A stretch of DNA of 64,000 nt, taken from positions 1-64,000 of the forward strand of contig NZ_JOGX01000019.1 in assembly GCF_000719555.1 (NCBI RefSeq). The letters are read 5' to 3'. Source of the stretch: Streptomyces sp. NRRL F-5727 (GTDB lineage: Bacteria > Actinomycetota > Actinomycetes > Streptomycetales > Streptomycetaceae). This document shows, piece by piece, positions 32,974-42,180 of the stretch. Made by a program: the position numbers and the translations under genes. The notes under the pieces are model-generated. The model was not told the DNA's origin and did no database searches. It worked only from the letters and a program-made list of their open reading frames with translations. Position 1 is the stretch's first letter, and each line of letters opens with the position of its first letter.

Positions 32974-35130
32974 CTACGCGATGTAGCGGGCCAGGTTGAG
33001 CAGCGGGTCGCCGGTCTCCTCGCGGAGTTGCTCGGCCCAGAGCGGGGTCCTGGTCCCCTGGTGCTTGACCATGCCCGGGGAGACCCCGATGCGGAACGAG
33101 CCCGGCACCGTCTTGCCGTCGGGCGTGTACGGCAGGACGTCGAGCGGGGAGGGGCCGTCGGCGGCGTACACCGCGCAGTCGGACAGGACCGCGATGGGGT
33201 AGCTGCCGGTGGCGGCGGCGAGCGCGACCATCTTGCGGTGCATGCCGATCCGCGCCCGGGAGATGACGACGGCGCGGATGTCCGGCCGCCAGGTCGGCCG
33301 GGCGAGCGCGGTCCACGGCAGTCCGGGCCGCCATCCGCCGCCGCGCGCCTTCTCCTGGAGCTTGCCGATGCCGCCCTTGACGGTGTTCTTGATCGCGTCG
33401 AGGACGATCGCCGCCTCGGGGTCGCGCTCCTTGTACCGCTCCATCGCCCTCAGGTAGTCGGCGGCGGGCAGTCCGTCGCCGACACCGAGGTCCGCCATCG
33501 TCGCCACGTACGCGTCCCGCAGGCGCTTGTACCAGCCGTCCAGGTAGCGTCCCGCCTCCGGGCGCAGCCAGCCCTCCAGGGGGGCGACGTCGTAGCCGAG
33601 TTCGACGGCGTAGGCGACGGTCGGGGTGGCGTACCAGGCCGGTCCGGTGGGGGTCTCGCCGGTCGGCGTGAAGGGGCTGGGCAGCAGGTCACCGCGGAGC
33701 CGCGTCCACTCCTTGCCGACCCGGACGCGGGAGAGGTCCACGTGGGACAGGTCGACCAGCCACGCGCCCGGCACCTTCGGGTCGAAGACGGGCGAGGCGG
33801 TGTGGACGGGCGGTGCGGCGAGGCCGACGACGGCGCCGTTCGCGGCGGCGCCGAACGCCATGTTGACGTCGATGCCGACCAGGTGCGGCTTCAGGCACTC
33901 CTCGTCGGTCAGCTCCCGCGCCCAGTCGTACGCCTCCTCCAGGATCCGCTCCCCCGGCCCCCGTACGTGGAAGCGGGGCAGGTCCGCGAGGACCGGGTGG
34001 CCGTCGACCGCCTCGCAGGGCGGCGGGTCCATCGGGTCCTTGCCGAGCGAGCCGGGGCGGTGGACGCTGTGCCGGCGCCCCTCGGCGTCCGGTTCGGAGG
34101 CGCGGGTCGGCGGGTGCAGCGCGGTCATCAGCTCCAGTCCGGTGACGGCCGTCGAACCGCGGGGGGTCATCACCCGGGACGCGTACAGCCCGAGGACGCG
34201 GGCGAGTTCGGCCGGCGGCAGGTCGGCGGCGGCGCCCCAGGAGCGGGTGTCGAGCGCCCGCCACGACGGGATGCACAACTGCACGCAGACGCGGCGGCCA
34301 CCCTGGGCGGGCCGGTAGATCCGGGCCCACGGGCCGAAGCCGCGCCGGGTCAGCCGCCAGTCGGCCCGCTCGACCTCCTCGACGGCGGGGTGGCCGGCGG
34401 GGAGGCGGCCCGCGACCCGCTCGTCGTCGGTGAGTTCGACCGGCAGGCCGTACCGCTCCAGGGCGGCGGGGGTCAGCACGAGCAGCGGGTCCGCGTCCCA
34501 GCCGGAGCCGTCCAGCCGCGGCGCGCCCAGGCGCGCCTCGGTCAGCGCCCACTCGACGAGCTCGGGCAGCGATCGCGCGGGGACGTCGAGGACGAGACCG
34601 CCGACGCAGTAGGCGGACATGCCGCCCGCGCCGTCGGGATCGGCGTCGGCGTCGACGACGGCGAGCGGGCCGTTGGCGAAGCGGGAGTCGTCGTCGTACG
34701 GAGCGGGCTTGGCGACGCGCCTGACCCTGGCCGCGCCTGCGCGTGCGACGGCCTTCACCGGTTCCGGTGCCGGCGTCGGTTCCGGTTCCGGTTCCGGCGC
34801 GGGCTCCGGCGCGGGCTCCGGCTCCGGCTCCGGTTGAAGCTCAAGCTCAAGCTCCGGTGTCGCGTGGGCGTCTCCCTTCGCCGCCGGGTAGCGCTCCGCC
34901 CATCCCTCCAGCAGAGCCAGGTACGGCGCGCGGCGGGGCGGGCGGGGCTCGCTGCGCCCGGCCTCCCAGTTCTTGATCGTCTGCGGGGTGGTGTCCAGGG
35001 CGCGGGCCAGCGCGGCCTGGGTGACACCCGCCGCCTCGCGCAGCCGGGCGCGCTCGGCGGGCGCGGGGAACCGCGGACCGCCCGCCAGCAGCGCCTCGAC
35101 GGCCTTGAACAGGTCCTCTTCCTTGGACAC
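32974..35130 (-). CDS. tap: Telomere-associated protein Tap
   Basis: 718 residues, close to the usual Tap size. The N-terminus has an XRE HTH (RLREAAGVTQAALARALDTT, then IKNWEAGRSEPRPP, typical of Tap). A Glu-Pro/Ala-Pro linker spans about 94-124. The rest is the conserved Tap body. Tap binds 3' telomeric single-strand overhangs and recruits Tpg. GTG 35130 follows GGAGG. Its presence marks a linear replicon. Confidence 0.97.
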   Translation of the reverse strand: MSKEEDLFKAVEALLAGGPRFPAPAERARLREAAGVTQAALARALDTTPQTIKNWEAGRSEPRPPRRAPYLALLEGWAERYPAAKGDAHATPELELELQPEPEPEPAPEPAPEPEPEPTPAPEPVKAVARAGAARVRRVAKPAPYDDDSRFANGPLAVVDADADPDGAGGMSAYCVGGLVLDVPARSLPELVEWALTEARLGAPRLDGSGWDADPLLVLTPAALERYGLPVELTDDERVAGRLPAGHPAVEEVERADWRLTRRGFGPWARIYRPAQGGRRVCVQLCIPSWRALDTRSWGAAADLPPAELARVLGLYASRVMTPRGSTAVTGLELMTALHPPTRASEPDAEGRRHSVHRPGSLGKDPMDPPPCEAVDGHPVLADLPRFHVRGPGERILEEAYDWARELTDEECLKPHLVGIDVNMAFGAAANGAVVGLAAPPVHTASPVFDPKVPGAWLVDLSHVDLSRVRVGKEWTRLRGDLLPSPFTPTGETPTGPAWYATPTVAYAVELGYDVAPLEGWLRPEAGRYLDGWYKRLRDAYVATMADLGVGDGLPAADYLRAMERYKERDPEAAIVLDAIKNTVKGGIGKLQEKARGGGWRPGLPWTALARPTWRPDIRAVVISRARIGMHRKMVALAAATGSYPIAVLSDCAVYAADGPSPLDVLPYTPDGKTVPGSFRIGVSPGMVKHQGTRTPLWAEQLREETGDPLLNLARYIA

Positions 35131-35176
35131 GAGCCACCTCCACTCCGACCCTATCGAATCCGAGTGAAGTCGCAGT

Positions 35177-35869
35177 TCAGAGCGCTGGTGTCATCCCCCG
35201 GGCGCCGGCGAGCCGCGACGCCTCCCGCGAGCCGAGGAGGCCGAGGACGGCGAGGGCCCGCTCGGGGTCGGCGGCGGAGCCGAGGACGCCGCCGCCGAAG
35301 ACCGAGGTGATGGCCGTGTCGCCGGGCAGCGGGCCGAGGACCGTGACGCCCGGAAGGTCCATCAGTTCGCTGTGCTGCTGGAAGGCCAGGTCGGCGGCGC
35401 CGGTGGACAGGAGGCTGCCGGCCGGGACCCCGGGCGGGGCCTGGACGAGGCGGCCGGCGAGGGTGCCGGCCAGGCCGAGGCGGTCGAGCAGGTCGAGCAG
35501 GGCGGTGCCGCTGGGTCCGGTGGAGTAGGCGACGCCCCGCGCCGAGGTGAGGGCGGCCCGGAGGTCGCCGACGGTGTCGAGGGCGGGGGCCGGGGCGCCG
35601 GCCGGTACCGCGGCGACGACCTGGGAGATCCACAGCGGGCGGACGGATCCGGGGCGCACATGGCCCTCCCGCTCCAGGGCGGTCAGGGCTCCGGCGGCGA
35701 GGACGAGGAGGTCCGCCTCGGCGCCCTCGCGCACGCGGCGGGCGATCTCCACGCCGCCGGCGGACTCGAAGCGCACCGGCGTGCCATGGGCGAGCCGGAG
35801 GTGCTCGGACAGGTCGGCGAGTATCGGGCGGGTCGCCATCGAGGACAGCCCCACGAGTTCACGGTGCAC
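35177..35869 (-). CDS. ModA-like substrate-binding protein without signal peptide
   Basis: 230 residues from GTG 35869 (GAGGAG 5 nt before). It has the two-lobed ModA/SBP pattern: ILADLSEHLRLAHGTPVRFE, EADLLVLAAGALTALE, GVAYSTGPSGTAL, ADLAFQQHSELMDLPGV. No signal or lipobox exists, so it is cytoplasmic, and no ABC partners are near. It is divergent from the IclR gene of the protocatechuate cluster. It may bind an aromatic acid or pathway intermediate, or have become an enzyme (speculative). Confidence 0.8.
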   Translation of the reverse strand: MHRELVGLSSMATRPILADLSEHLRLAHGTPVRFESAGGVEIARRVREGAEADLLVLAAGALTALEREGHVRPGSVRPLWISQVVAAVPAGAPAPALDTVGDLRAALTSARGVAYSTGPSGTALLDLLDRLGLAGTLAGRLVQAPPGVPAGSLLSTGAADLAFQQHSELMDLPGVTVLGPLPGDTAITSVFGGGVLGSAADPERALAVLGLLGSREASRLAGARGMTPAL

Positions 35870-36031
35870 GTCGACTCCTCGGTCGTGATGTCTGCGAAAC
35901 GCCTGCGGGAGGCGGAAGGCGGAAGGGGGGAGCGGGAAAGTGGGAGACGGAAGGGAGAGGGAAGCGGTAGGCGGAGGGGGTGGTCGGCACGCTCGCCCGG
36001 TGGCTCGACACCCGTCTGCGAGACTGGCGAC

Positions 36032-36799
36032 GTGAGCACGACCCGGAGCACGGCGGCAGGAAAGGTACTGGAGGTCCTGGCGGCCTTCGACCGCGAGCAC
36101 CCCGCCCAGACACTATCCGAGATCGCCCAGCGGACCGGTCTGGCCCTGAGCACCACGCACCGGGTGGTGAGCGAACTGGCGGCCTGGGGGGCGCTGGAGC
36201 GGGGCGAGGACGGGTCGTGGCACGTGGGGCTGCGGCTGTGGGAGATCGCCGCGGGCTGCCCCCGGACGCAGATCCTGCGGGACGCCGCGCTGCCGTTCAT
36301 GCAGGACCTGTACGAGGCGACCCACGAGAACGTGCAGCTGGCGGTGCGGGAGGGCACCGAACTCGTCTTCGTGGAGCGGATCGCCGGGCACCGCTCGGTG
36401 GAGCTCCTGACGGGGGTCGGGACCCGGTTCCCGGTGGGGTCCACCGGGATGGGGCGGGTGCTGCTGGCGCACGCGCCGCCGGACATCCAGGAGGAGGTCC
36501 TCGGCTCGCCGCAGCGGGCGTGGACCCCGCACACCGTCACCGATCCGAAGACGCTGCGGACGCAGCTGGACCGGATCCGGCGCGAGCAGGTCTTCGTCAG
36601 CGACCGGCAGTTGTCGGAGAGCACGGTGGCGGTGGCCGCGCCGGTGCGGATCGGGCGGACGGGGCCGGTGAGCGCGGCACTGGGGATCGTGATCACGGCG
36701 CGCGGCGCGAGCAGGGCGCGTGCGCTGCGCGAACCGCTGCTGCGGGCCGCGTACGGCATCTCCGACGAGCTCGGCAGGCGTACCCGGACGACGGACTGA
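36032..36799 (+). CDS. IclR-family regulator of the aromatic operon
   Basis: 255 residues. N-terminal HTH (KVLEVLAAFDREHPAQTLSE, IAQRTGLALSTTHRVVSEL), then the IclR effector domain (about 75-250: VQLAVREGTELVFVERIAG, TGMGRVLLAHAPP). IclR proteins such as PcaR and PobR control 4-hydroxybenzoate and protocatechuate genes. GTG 36032 has no strong ribosome site. The pobA start is 114 bp downstream, with an inverted repeat between. Confidence 0.9.
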   Translation: MSTTRSTAAGKVLEVLAAFDREHPAQTLSEIAQRTGLALSTTHRVVSELAAWGALERGEDGSWHVGLRLWEIAAGCPRTQILRDAALPFMQDLYEATHENVQLAVREGTELVFVERIAGHRSVELLTGVGTRFPVGSTGMGRVLLAHAPPDIQEEVLGSPQRAWTPHTVTDPKTLRTQLDRIRREQVFVSDRQLSESTVAVAAPVRIGRTGPVSAALGIVITARGASRARALREPLLRAAYGISDELGRRTRTTD

Positions 36800-36872
36800 G
36801 TTCGGGACCGGCTTCCGCCTGACGGAAACACCGCAGACCGGGGGCTGGGCAGGCTGGCAGCGTTCGGGCCGT

Positions 36873-36887
36873 TCCGAACTGTTCGGA
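36873..36887. promoter_or_regulatory. Candidate IclR operator before pobA
   Basis: TCCGAACTGTTCGGA: perfect 6-bp arms around a 3-nt centre, ending 26 bp before the pobA ATG, with a further TTCGG half-site just to the left. The form resembles PcaR/PobR-type IclR boxes. Confidence 0.6.
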
Positions 36888-36913
36888 TCGCTCACAGCTG
36901 CTTGGGAGATGCC

Positions 36914-38128
36914 ATGGCCGACGCCCCCGTCGACTCCGTCGTCTCGGTTCCGGTCGCGGTGGTCGGTGCGGGGCCGGCGGGCCTCATGCTGGCGCACCTG
37001 CTGGGCCGCGCCGGGGTCGGGACGGTCGCCCTCGACACCCGCACGCGTCACGAGATCGAGACGACCCAGCGGGCCGGCATCCTGGAGGCCGACGTCGCCC
37101 GCGACCTGGTCGAGACGGGGGTCTCGGACCGGATCCTGCGGGACGGGTACGAACACGAGGGCATCGAGGTGCGCTCGGCCGGGCGGCCGCACCGGATCGA
37201 CTTCAAGAGGCTCGCCGGTGCCTCCACCTGGCTGTATCCGCAGACGGACGTCTTCGTGGACCTCGCGGACGCCCGCGAACGCGACGGCGGCACCGTCCAC
37301 TTCGGGATCCGCGACACCGAGGTCCTCGACCTCACGACCGACGCCCCGCGGGTCCGCTACACGGCACCCGACGGGACCCGGCACGAGATCCGGGCGCGGT
37401 ACGTGGTCGGCGCGGACGGCTCGCGGAGCATGTGCCGCGACCTGGTGCCGGAGGACCGGCGGGTGCGGTACGGCACGGAGTACCCCTTCGCGTGGTTCGG
37501 GATCCTCGCCGAGGCGCCGAGGAGCGCGCCCGAACTGGTCTACGCGCACTCCGCGCACGGCTTCGCCCTGATCAGCCAGCGCACCGAGGCGGTGCAGCGG
37601 ATGTACTTCCAGTGCGCGCCGGACGAGTCCGTCGACGCCTGGTCCGACGACCGGATCTGGGAGACGCTGCAGGCGCGGGTGGCGGGCGAGGACGGCTTCC
37701 GGCTCACGGAGGGGCCGATCACCGAGAAGACGGTGCTGCGGTTCCGCTCCTTCGTGCAGGAGCCGATGCGCTGGGGCTCGCTGCTGCTCGCCGGCGACGC
37801 CGCGCACACGGTGCCGCCGACCGGTGCCCGCGGGCTCAACCTGGCGCTGCACGACGTGAAGGTGCTCGCCGACGTGCTGCTGAAGGCGCTCGGCGGGGCG
37901 GGCGAGGCCGCGCTGGAGGAGTACGAGCCGCGGGCCCTCCAGCGGATCTGGCGGGCGCAGAACTTCTCGTACTGGTTGACCCGGCTGCTCCACACCGCGC
38001 CCGGCGCCTCCGCCTTCGACCTGCGTCGTCAGCTCGGCGAGCTCGACAACGTGGTCGGGACGCGCACCGGACGCGCCTACCTGGCCGAGCAGTACACGGG
38101 CTGGCCCACCCGCGACCACGCCCACTGA
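36914..38128 (+). CDS. pobA: 4-hydroxybenzoate 3-monooxygenase
   Basis: 404 residues of a flavin-dependent aromatic hydroxylase. The FAD loop is VAVVGAGPAGLMLAHLLGRA, the NADPH/FAD motif YVVGADGSRSMCR, and the second FAD motif LLLAGDAAHTVPPTGARG. ETTQRAGILE and the substrate-loop region match PobA rather than phenol hydroxylases. Converts 4-hydroxybenzoate to protocatechuate with NAD(P)H and O2. ATG 36914 preceded by GGGAG. First structural gene of the lig operon. Confidence 0.95.
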   Translation: MADAPVDSVVSVPVAVVGAGPAGLMLAHLLGRAGVGTVALDTRTRHEIETTQRAGILEADVARDLVETGVSDRILRDGYEHEGIEVRSAGRPHRIDFKRLAGASTWLYPQTDVFVDLADARERDGGTVHFGIRDTEVLDLTTDAPRVRYTAPDGTRHEIRARYVVGADGSRSMCRDLVPEDRRVRYGTEYPFAWFGILAEAPRSAPELVYAHSAHGFALISQRTEAVQRMYFQCAPDESVDAWSDDRIWETLQARVAGEDGFRLTEGPITEKTVLRFRSFVQEPMRWGSLLLAGDAAHTVPPTGARGLNLALHDVKVLADVLLKALGGAGEAALEEYEPRALQRIWRAQNFSYWLTRLLHTAPGASAFDLRRQLGELDNVVGTRTGRAYLAEQYTGWPTRDHAH

Positions 38129-38189
38129 CCCGGGACGCCCACGGACCCGGATCCCCCGCACTGCCCCGGACGCCCACGAGGACGATTTC

Positions 38190-39215
38190 ATGATCATCGA
38201 TTGTCACGGTCACTTCACCACCGCCCCGCCGCAGCTGGCGGCGTGGCGCGACCGGCAGATCGCCGCCGCCGAGGGCCGCGGCCCCGCCCCCGACCCCGCA
38301 GACCTGGTCGTCTCCGACGACGACCTGCGCGCTGCGATCGAGTCCAACCAGCTGCGGCTGATGGACGAGCGCGGCAGCGACCTCACGGTCTTCTCGCCGC
38401 GGGCCAGCTTCATGGCCCACCACATCGGCGACTTCGCCGTCTCCTCGGCGTGGGCGCGGATCTGCAACGACCTGGTCCACCGGGTGAGCACCCTCTACCC
38501 CGGCCGGTTCGCCATGGGCGCCATGCTGCCGCAGTCGCCCGGCGTCGACCCGGCGACCTGCCTGCCCGAGCTGACCCGCGCCGTCGAGGAGCTGGGCGCG
38601 GTCACGGTGAACCTCAACCCCGACCCGTCGGGCGGGCGCTGGACCGCGCCGCCGCTGACCGACCGCAGCTGGTACCCGCTGTACGAGGCGATGGTCGCGT
38701 ACGACATCCCGGCGATGATCCACGTCAGCACCTCGTGCAACCCGGCCTTCCACACGACCGGCGCGCACTACCTCAACGCCGACACGACGGCGTTCATGCA
38801 GCTCGTGCAGGGCGATCTGTTCGCCGACTTCCCGACGCTGCGGTTCGTGATCCCGCACGGCGGCGGCGCGGTGCCGTACCACTGGGGCCGCTTCCGCGGC
38901 CTGGCGATGGCCCTGGGCAGGCCGGATCCGGAGGCGCTGCTCGACAACGTCTTCTTCGACACCTGCGTCTACCACCAGCCCGGCGTCGACCTGCTCACGC
39001 GGGTGATCCCCAGCCGGTCCGTCCTCTTCGCCAGCGAGATGATCGGCGCGGTCCGCGACGTCGACCCGCGCACCGGCCACCACTTCGACGACACCAAGCG
39101 GTACGTGGACGCCACCCCGCACCTGTCGGACGAGGAGCGGGCCGCCGTCTACTCCGGCAACGCCCTGCGCGTCTACCCCCGTCTCGCCGCCCGCCTCGCC
39201 GCGGCCGGCCGCTGA
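38190..39215 (+). CDS. ligJ: 4-oxalomesaconate hydratase (amidohydrolase type)
   Basis: 341 residues, exactly the LigJ size. Metal-binding IDCHGHF at the N-terminus, a His in MIHVSTS, the block FVIPHGGGAVPYHWGRFRG, and the acid in FASEMIGAVR place it in the LigJ branch of the amidohydrolase superfamily. It adds water to 4-oxalomesaconate/its isomer to form 4-carboxy-4-hydroxy-2-oxoadipate. Follows pobA by 61 bp. Confidence 0.93.
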   Translation: MIIDCHGHFTTAPPQLAAWRDRQIAAAEGRGPAPDPADLVVSDDDLRAAIESNQLRLMDERGSDLTVFSPRASFMAHHIGDFAVSSAWARICNDLVHRVSTLYPGRFAMGAMLPQSPGVDPATCLPELTRAVEELGAVTVNLNPDPSGGRWTAPPLTDRSWYPLYEAMVAYDIPAMIHVSTSCNPAFHTTGAHYLNADTTAFMQLVQGDLFADFPTLRFVIPHGGGAVPYHWGRFRGLAMALGRPDPEALLDNVFFDTCVYHQPGVDLLTRVIPSRSVLFASEMIGAVRDVDPRTGHHFDDTKRYVDATPHLSDEERAAVYSGNALRVYPRLAARLAAAGR

Positions 39216-39241
39216 CCCCCGTCTCCAGGAGAACAGCACCC

Positions 39242-39931
39242 ATGGAACACACCGAGATAGGCGTCGTCCACACGAAGGTCGACCGGGCCGACCCGGCGGC
39301 CGTCGCCGCGCTGTCGGCGTTCGGCGTCGCGACCGTCCACGAGGCCATGGGCCGGGTCGGGCTGATGCGCCCCTACCTGCGGCCCGTCTACCCGAAGGCG
39401 CGGATGTGCGGCACGGCCGTGACCGTGCTGCTCCAGCCCGGCGACAACTGGATGCTGCACGTCGCCGCCGAGCAGATCCAGGACGGGGACGTCGTCGTCG
39501 CGGCCTGCACGACGGAGAGCGAGGACGGCTTCTTCGGCGAGCTGCTCGCCACCTCCTTCCGCGCCCGCGGCTGCCGCGGCCTGGTCATCGACGGCGGCGT
39601 CCGGGACGTCGCCGACCTGGAGGGGATGGACTTCCCCGTCTTCTCCCGCGCCGTCAACGCCAAGGGCACGGTCAAGGCCACCCTCGGCTCGGTCAACGTG
39701 CCCGTGGTCTGCGGGAACGCCCTGGTGCGCCCCGGTGACGTGGTCCTCGCGGACGCCGACGGCGTCGTCGTGGTGCCGCGCGAGCGGGCCGCCGAGGTCG
39801 CCGCCGCGTCGGCGGCCCGCGAGGCGAACGAGGAGGGCAAGCGGGCGCAGTTCCGCGCGGGGAGGCTCGGCCTGGACCTGTACGGCATGCGCGGCCCGCT
39901 GGCCGAGCTCGGGCTGCGGTACGAGGACTGA
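39242..39931 (+). CDS. ligK: 4-carboxy-4-hydroxy-2-oxoadipate aldolase/oxaloacetate decarboxylase
   Basis: 229 residues of the RraA/HMG aldolase fold. The active-site block RGLVIDGGVRDVADL (Arg and Asp) and the PGDVVLADADGVVVVP loop are intact. It cleaves the six-carbon hydroxy-acid to pyruvate and oxaloacetate and can decarboxylate oxaloacetate. ATG 39242 preceded by AGGAG. Third gene of the operon. Confidence 0.93.
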   Translation: MEHTEIGVVHTKVDRADPAAVAALSAFGVATVHEAMGRVGLMRPYLRPVYPKARMCGTAVTVLLQPGDNWMLHVAAEQIQDGDVVVAACTTESEDGFFGELLATSFRARGCRGLVIDGGVRDVADLEGMDFPVFSRAVNAKGTVKATLGSVNVPVVCGNALVRPGDVVLADADGVVVVPRERAAEVAAASAAREANEEGKRAQFRAGRLGLDLYGMRGPLAELGLRYED

Positions 39932-39933
39932 CG

Positions 39934-40851
39934 ATGACCGGTTTCGAGAAGACCCCCGGCTGGCTGGACTGGTACGCCGGTCCGAGCCGCCCGGAGTTCC
40001 GGCTCCCGGAGGGCGCCGTCGACGCGCACTGCCACGTCTTCGGCCCGGGCGCCGTGTTCCCGTACGCCCCCGAGCGCAAGTACACGCCGTGCGACGCCTC
40101 CAAGGAGCAGCTCTTCGCGCTCCGCGACCACCTCGGTCTCGCCCGTAACGTCGTGGTGCAGGCGACCTGTCACGGCGCCGACAACCGCGCCATGGTCGAC
40201 GCGCTGCGGGCCTCCGGCGGGCTGGCCCGGGGCGTGGCGACGCTGCGGCCGGACGTCACCGACGCCGAGGTGCGGGAGCTGCACGAGGCGGGCGTGCGCG
40301 GGGTGCGGTTCAACTTCGTCAGGCGGCTCGTCGACGCGGCGCCGCAGCGGGACCTGCTGGACATCGTGCAGAGGATCGCGCCGTACGGCTGGCACGTCGT
40401 CGTCTACTTCGAGGCCGCCGACCTCGCCGACCTGCGGGACTTCCTCCTGTCGATCCCGGTGCCGCTGGTCGTCGACCACATGGGTCGGCCGGACACCGCC
40501 AAGGACCCGGAAGGGCCCGACTTCGAGGCGTTCCTGGACTTCCTGCGGGCCCGCACCGACATCTGGTGCAAGGTGACGTGTCCGGAGCGGCTCTCGGTGA
40601 GCGGCCCGCCGGCCCTCGACGGGGAGCGGGCGGCCTACCGCGACGTGGTGCCGTTCGCCCGGCGGGTGGTCGAGGAGTTCCCCGACCGGGTGCTGTGGGG
40701 CACCGACTGGCCTCACCCCAACCTCACCGACCACATGCCCGACGACGGGCTGCTCGTCGACTTCGTCCCGCACATCGCGCCGACGCCCGAGCTGCGGCGC
40801 AGGCTCCTCGTGGACAACCCGACCCGCCTGTACTGGCCCGACACCGACTGA
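39934..40851 (+). CDS. ligI: 2-pyrone-4,6-dicarboxylate lactonase
   Basis: 305 residues, amidohydrolase superfamily but metal-independent as in LigI. VDAHCHVFGPG begins the barrel, VRFNFVRR is present, LVVDHMGRPD carries the His/Asp pair, and LWGTDWPHPN ends it. Hydrolyses the lactone to 4-oxalomesaconate. Starts 2 bp after the ligK stop. Confidence 0.95.
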   Translation: MTGFEKTPGWLDWYAGPSRPEFRLPEGAVDAHCHVFGPGAVFPYAPERKYTPCDASKEQLFALRDHLGLARNVVVQATCHGADNRAMVDALRASGGLARGVATLRPDVTDAEVRELHEAGVRGVRFNFVRRLVDAAPQRDLLDIVQRIAPYGWHVVVYFEAADLADLRDFLLSIPVPLVVDHMGRPDTAKDPEGPDFEAFLDFLRARTDIWCKVTCPERLSVSGPPALDGERAAYRDVVPFARRVVEEFPDRVLWGTDWPHPNLTDHMPDDGLLVDFVPHIAPTPELRRRLLVDNPTRLYWPDTD

Positions 40852-40874
40852 CCTGCCCCGATTGGAGTGCCGGC

Positions 40875-42179
40875 ATGGCGCTGGACAAGACCTACAAGCT
40901 GGTTCCGGGGACGACCATCTTCGACTCCGAGCAGTCGGCGAAGGGGTACCACCTCAACCAGTTCTGCATGTCGCTGATGACGGCGGAGAACCGGGCGGCG
41001 TACCTGGCCGACGAGCGCGCCTACCTGGACGCGTGGCCGCTGCGGGAGGAGCAGAAGCAGGCGCTCCTCGCTCGTGACCTCAACGCCGCCATGCGCGAGG
41101 GCGGCAACATCTACTTCCTCGCCAAGTGGGGTGCCACGCTGGGCTTCTCGTTCCAGCAGATGGCGGGATCGATGACCGGCATGACCGAGGAGGAGTACCG
41201 CGCCATGATGGTCGGCGGCGGCCGCTCCGTCGAGGGCAACCGCATCGACCACGCCGTCCTGGAGGCCGCGCACGCGCCGGCGGCGCCGGCCGAGCACGCC
41301 ACGGTCACCGGCGCCGTCTTCACCTCGCACGTCCCGGCGATCGGCGCGGCGCTCGACCACGGCAAGACCGACGAGCCGTACTGGCGGCCGGTCTTCGAGG
41401 GGTACGCGTACTCCAGGGCGTGGCAGCGGGAGAACGTCCCCGACGTGGTCTTCCTGGTCTACAACGACCACGCCAGCGCCTTCGACCAGTCGCTGGTGCC
41501 GACCTTCGTCCTCGGCACCGGCGCCTCCTACCCCGTCGCCGACGAGGGGTACGGGCCCCGCCCCGTCCCCGCCGTCGAGGGCGACCCGGACCTGGCCGCG
41601 CACATCGCGCACGCGCTGATCCGGGAGGACTTCGACCTCACCCTCGCCCACGAGATGGCCGTCGACCACGGGCTGACGGTGCCGCTGTCGCTGATGTTCG
41701 GCGACGTCGAGCGGTGGCCGTGCAAGGTCATCCCGTTCCACGTCAACGTGGTGCAGTACCCGGTGCCCTCCGGCGCCCGCTGCTTCCGACTCGGCCAGGC
41801 CCTGCGCAGGGCCATCGAGTCGTACGAGCGGCCGCTGAACGTGCAGGTCTGGGGCACCGGCGGCATGAGCCACCAGCTCCAGGGCCCGCGGGCCGGTCTG
41901 ATCAACCGGGAGTGGGACAACGCCTTCCTGGACCGGCTGGTCGAGGACCCGGCCGGGCTGGCCGAGGTGCCCCACCTGGAGTACGTCGAGGAGGCCGGCT
42001 CCGAGGGCATCGAGCTGGTCATGTGGCTGATCGCCCGCGGCGCGATGAGTGACGTGGACGGCGGCGGCGAGGTCGAGGTCAGGCACCGCTTCTACCACGT
42101 GCCCGCGTCCAACACCGCCGTCGGACACCTGATCCTGGAAAACCGCCCCCGGGCCGCAGCGCCCGCCGAGAAGGAGTGA
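40875..42179 (+). CDS. ligAB: Fused protocatechuate 4,5-dioxygenase (LigA-LigB)
   Basis: 434 residues. Residues 1-125 are a LigA-type subunit (KGYHLNQFCMSLM, EGGNIYFLAKWG, SMTGMTEEEY). Residues about 140-425 are LigB-type catalytic: iron ligands in FTSHVPAIGA (His), YNDHASAFD (His) and AGSEGIELV (Glu), plus GTGGMSHQLQGPRAG. Opens protocatechuate between C4 and C5. Sphingomonads encode the two as separate genes; here one chain carries LigA then LigB, the reverse of the order in gallate dioxygenases DesB/GalA. Confidence 0.95.
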   Translation: MALDKTYKLVPGTTIFDSEQSAKGYHLNQFCMSLMTAENRAAYLADERAYLDAWPLREEQKQALLARDLNAAMREGGNIYFLAKWGATLGFSFQQMAGSMTGMTEEEYRAMMVGGGRSVEGNRIDHAVLEAAHAPAAPAEHATVTGAVFTSHVPAIGAALDHGKTDEPYWRPVFEGYAYSRAWQRENVPDVVFLVYNDHASAFDQSLVPTFVLGTGASYPVADEGYGPRPVPAVEGDPDLAAHIAHALIREDFDLTLAHEMAVDHGLTVPLSLMFGDVERWPCKVIPFHVNVVQYPVPSGARCFRLGQALRRAIESYERPLNVQVWGTGGMSHQLQGPRAGLINREWDNAFLDRLVEDPAGLAEVPHLEYVEEAGSEGIELVMWLIARGAMSDVDGGGEVEVRHRFYHVPASNTAVGHLILENRPRAAAPAEKE

Positions 42180-42180
42180 C

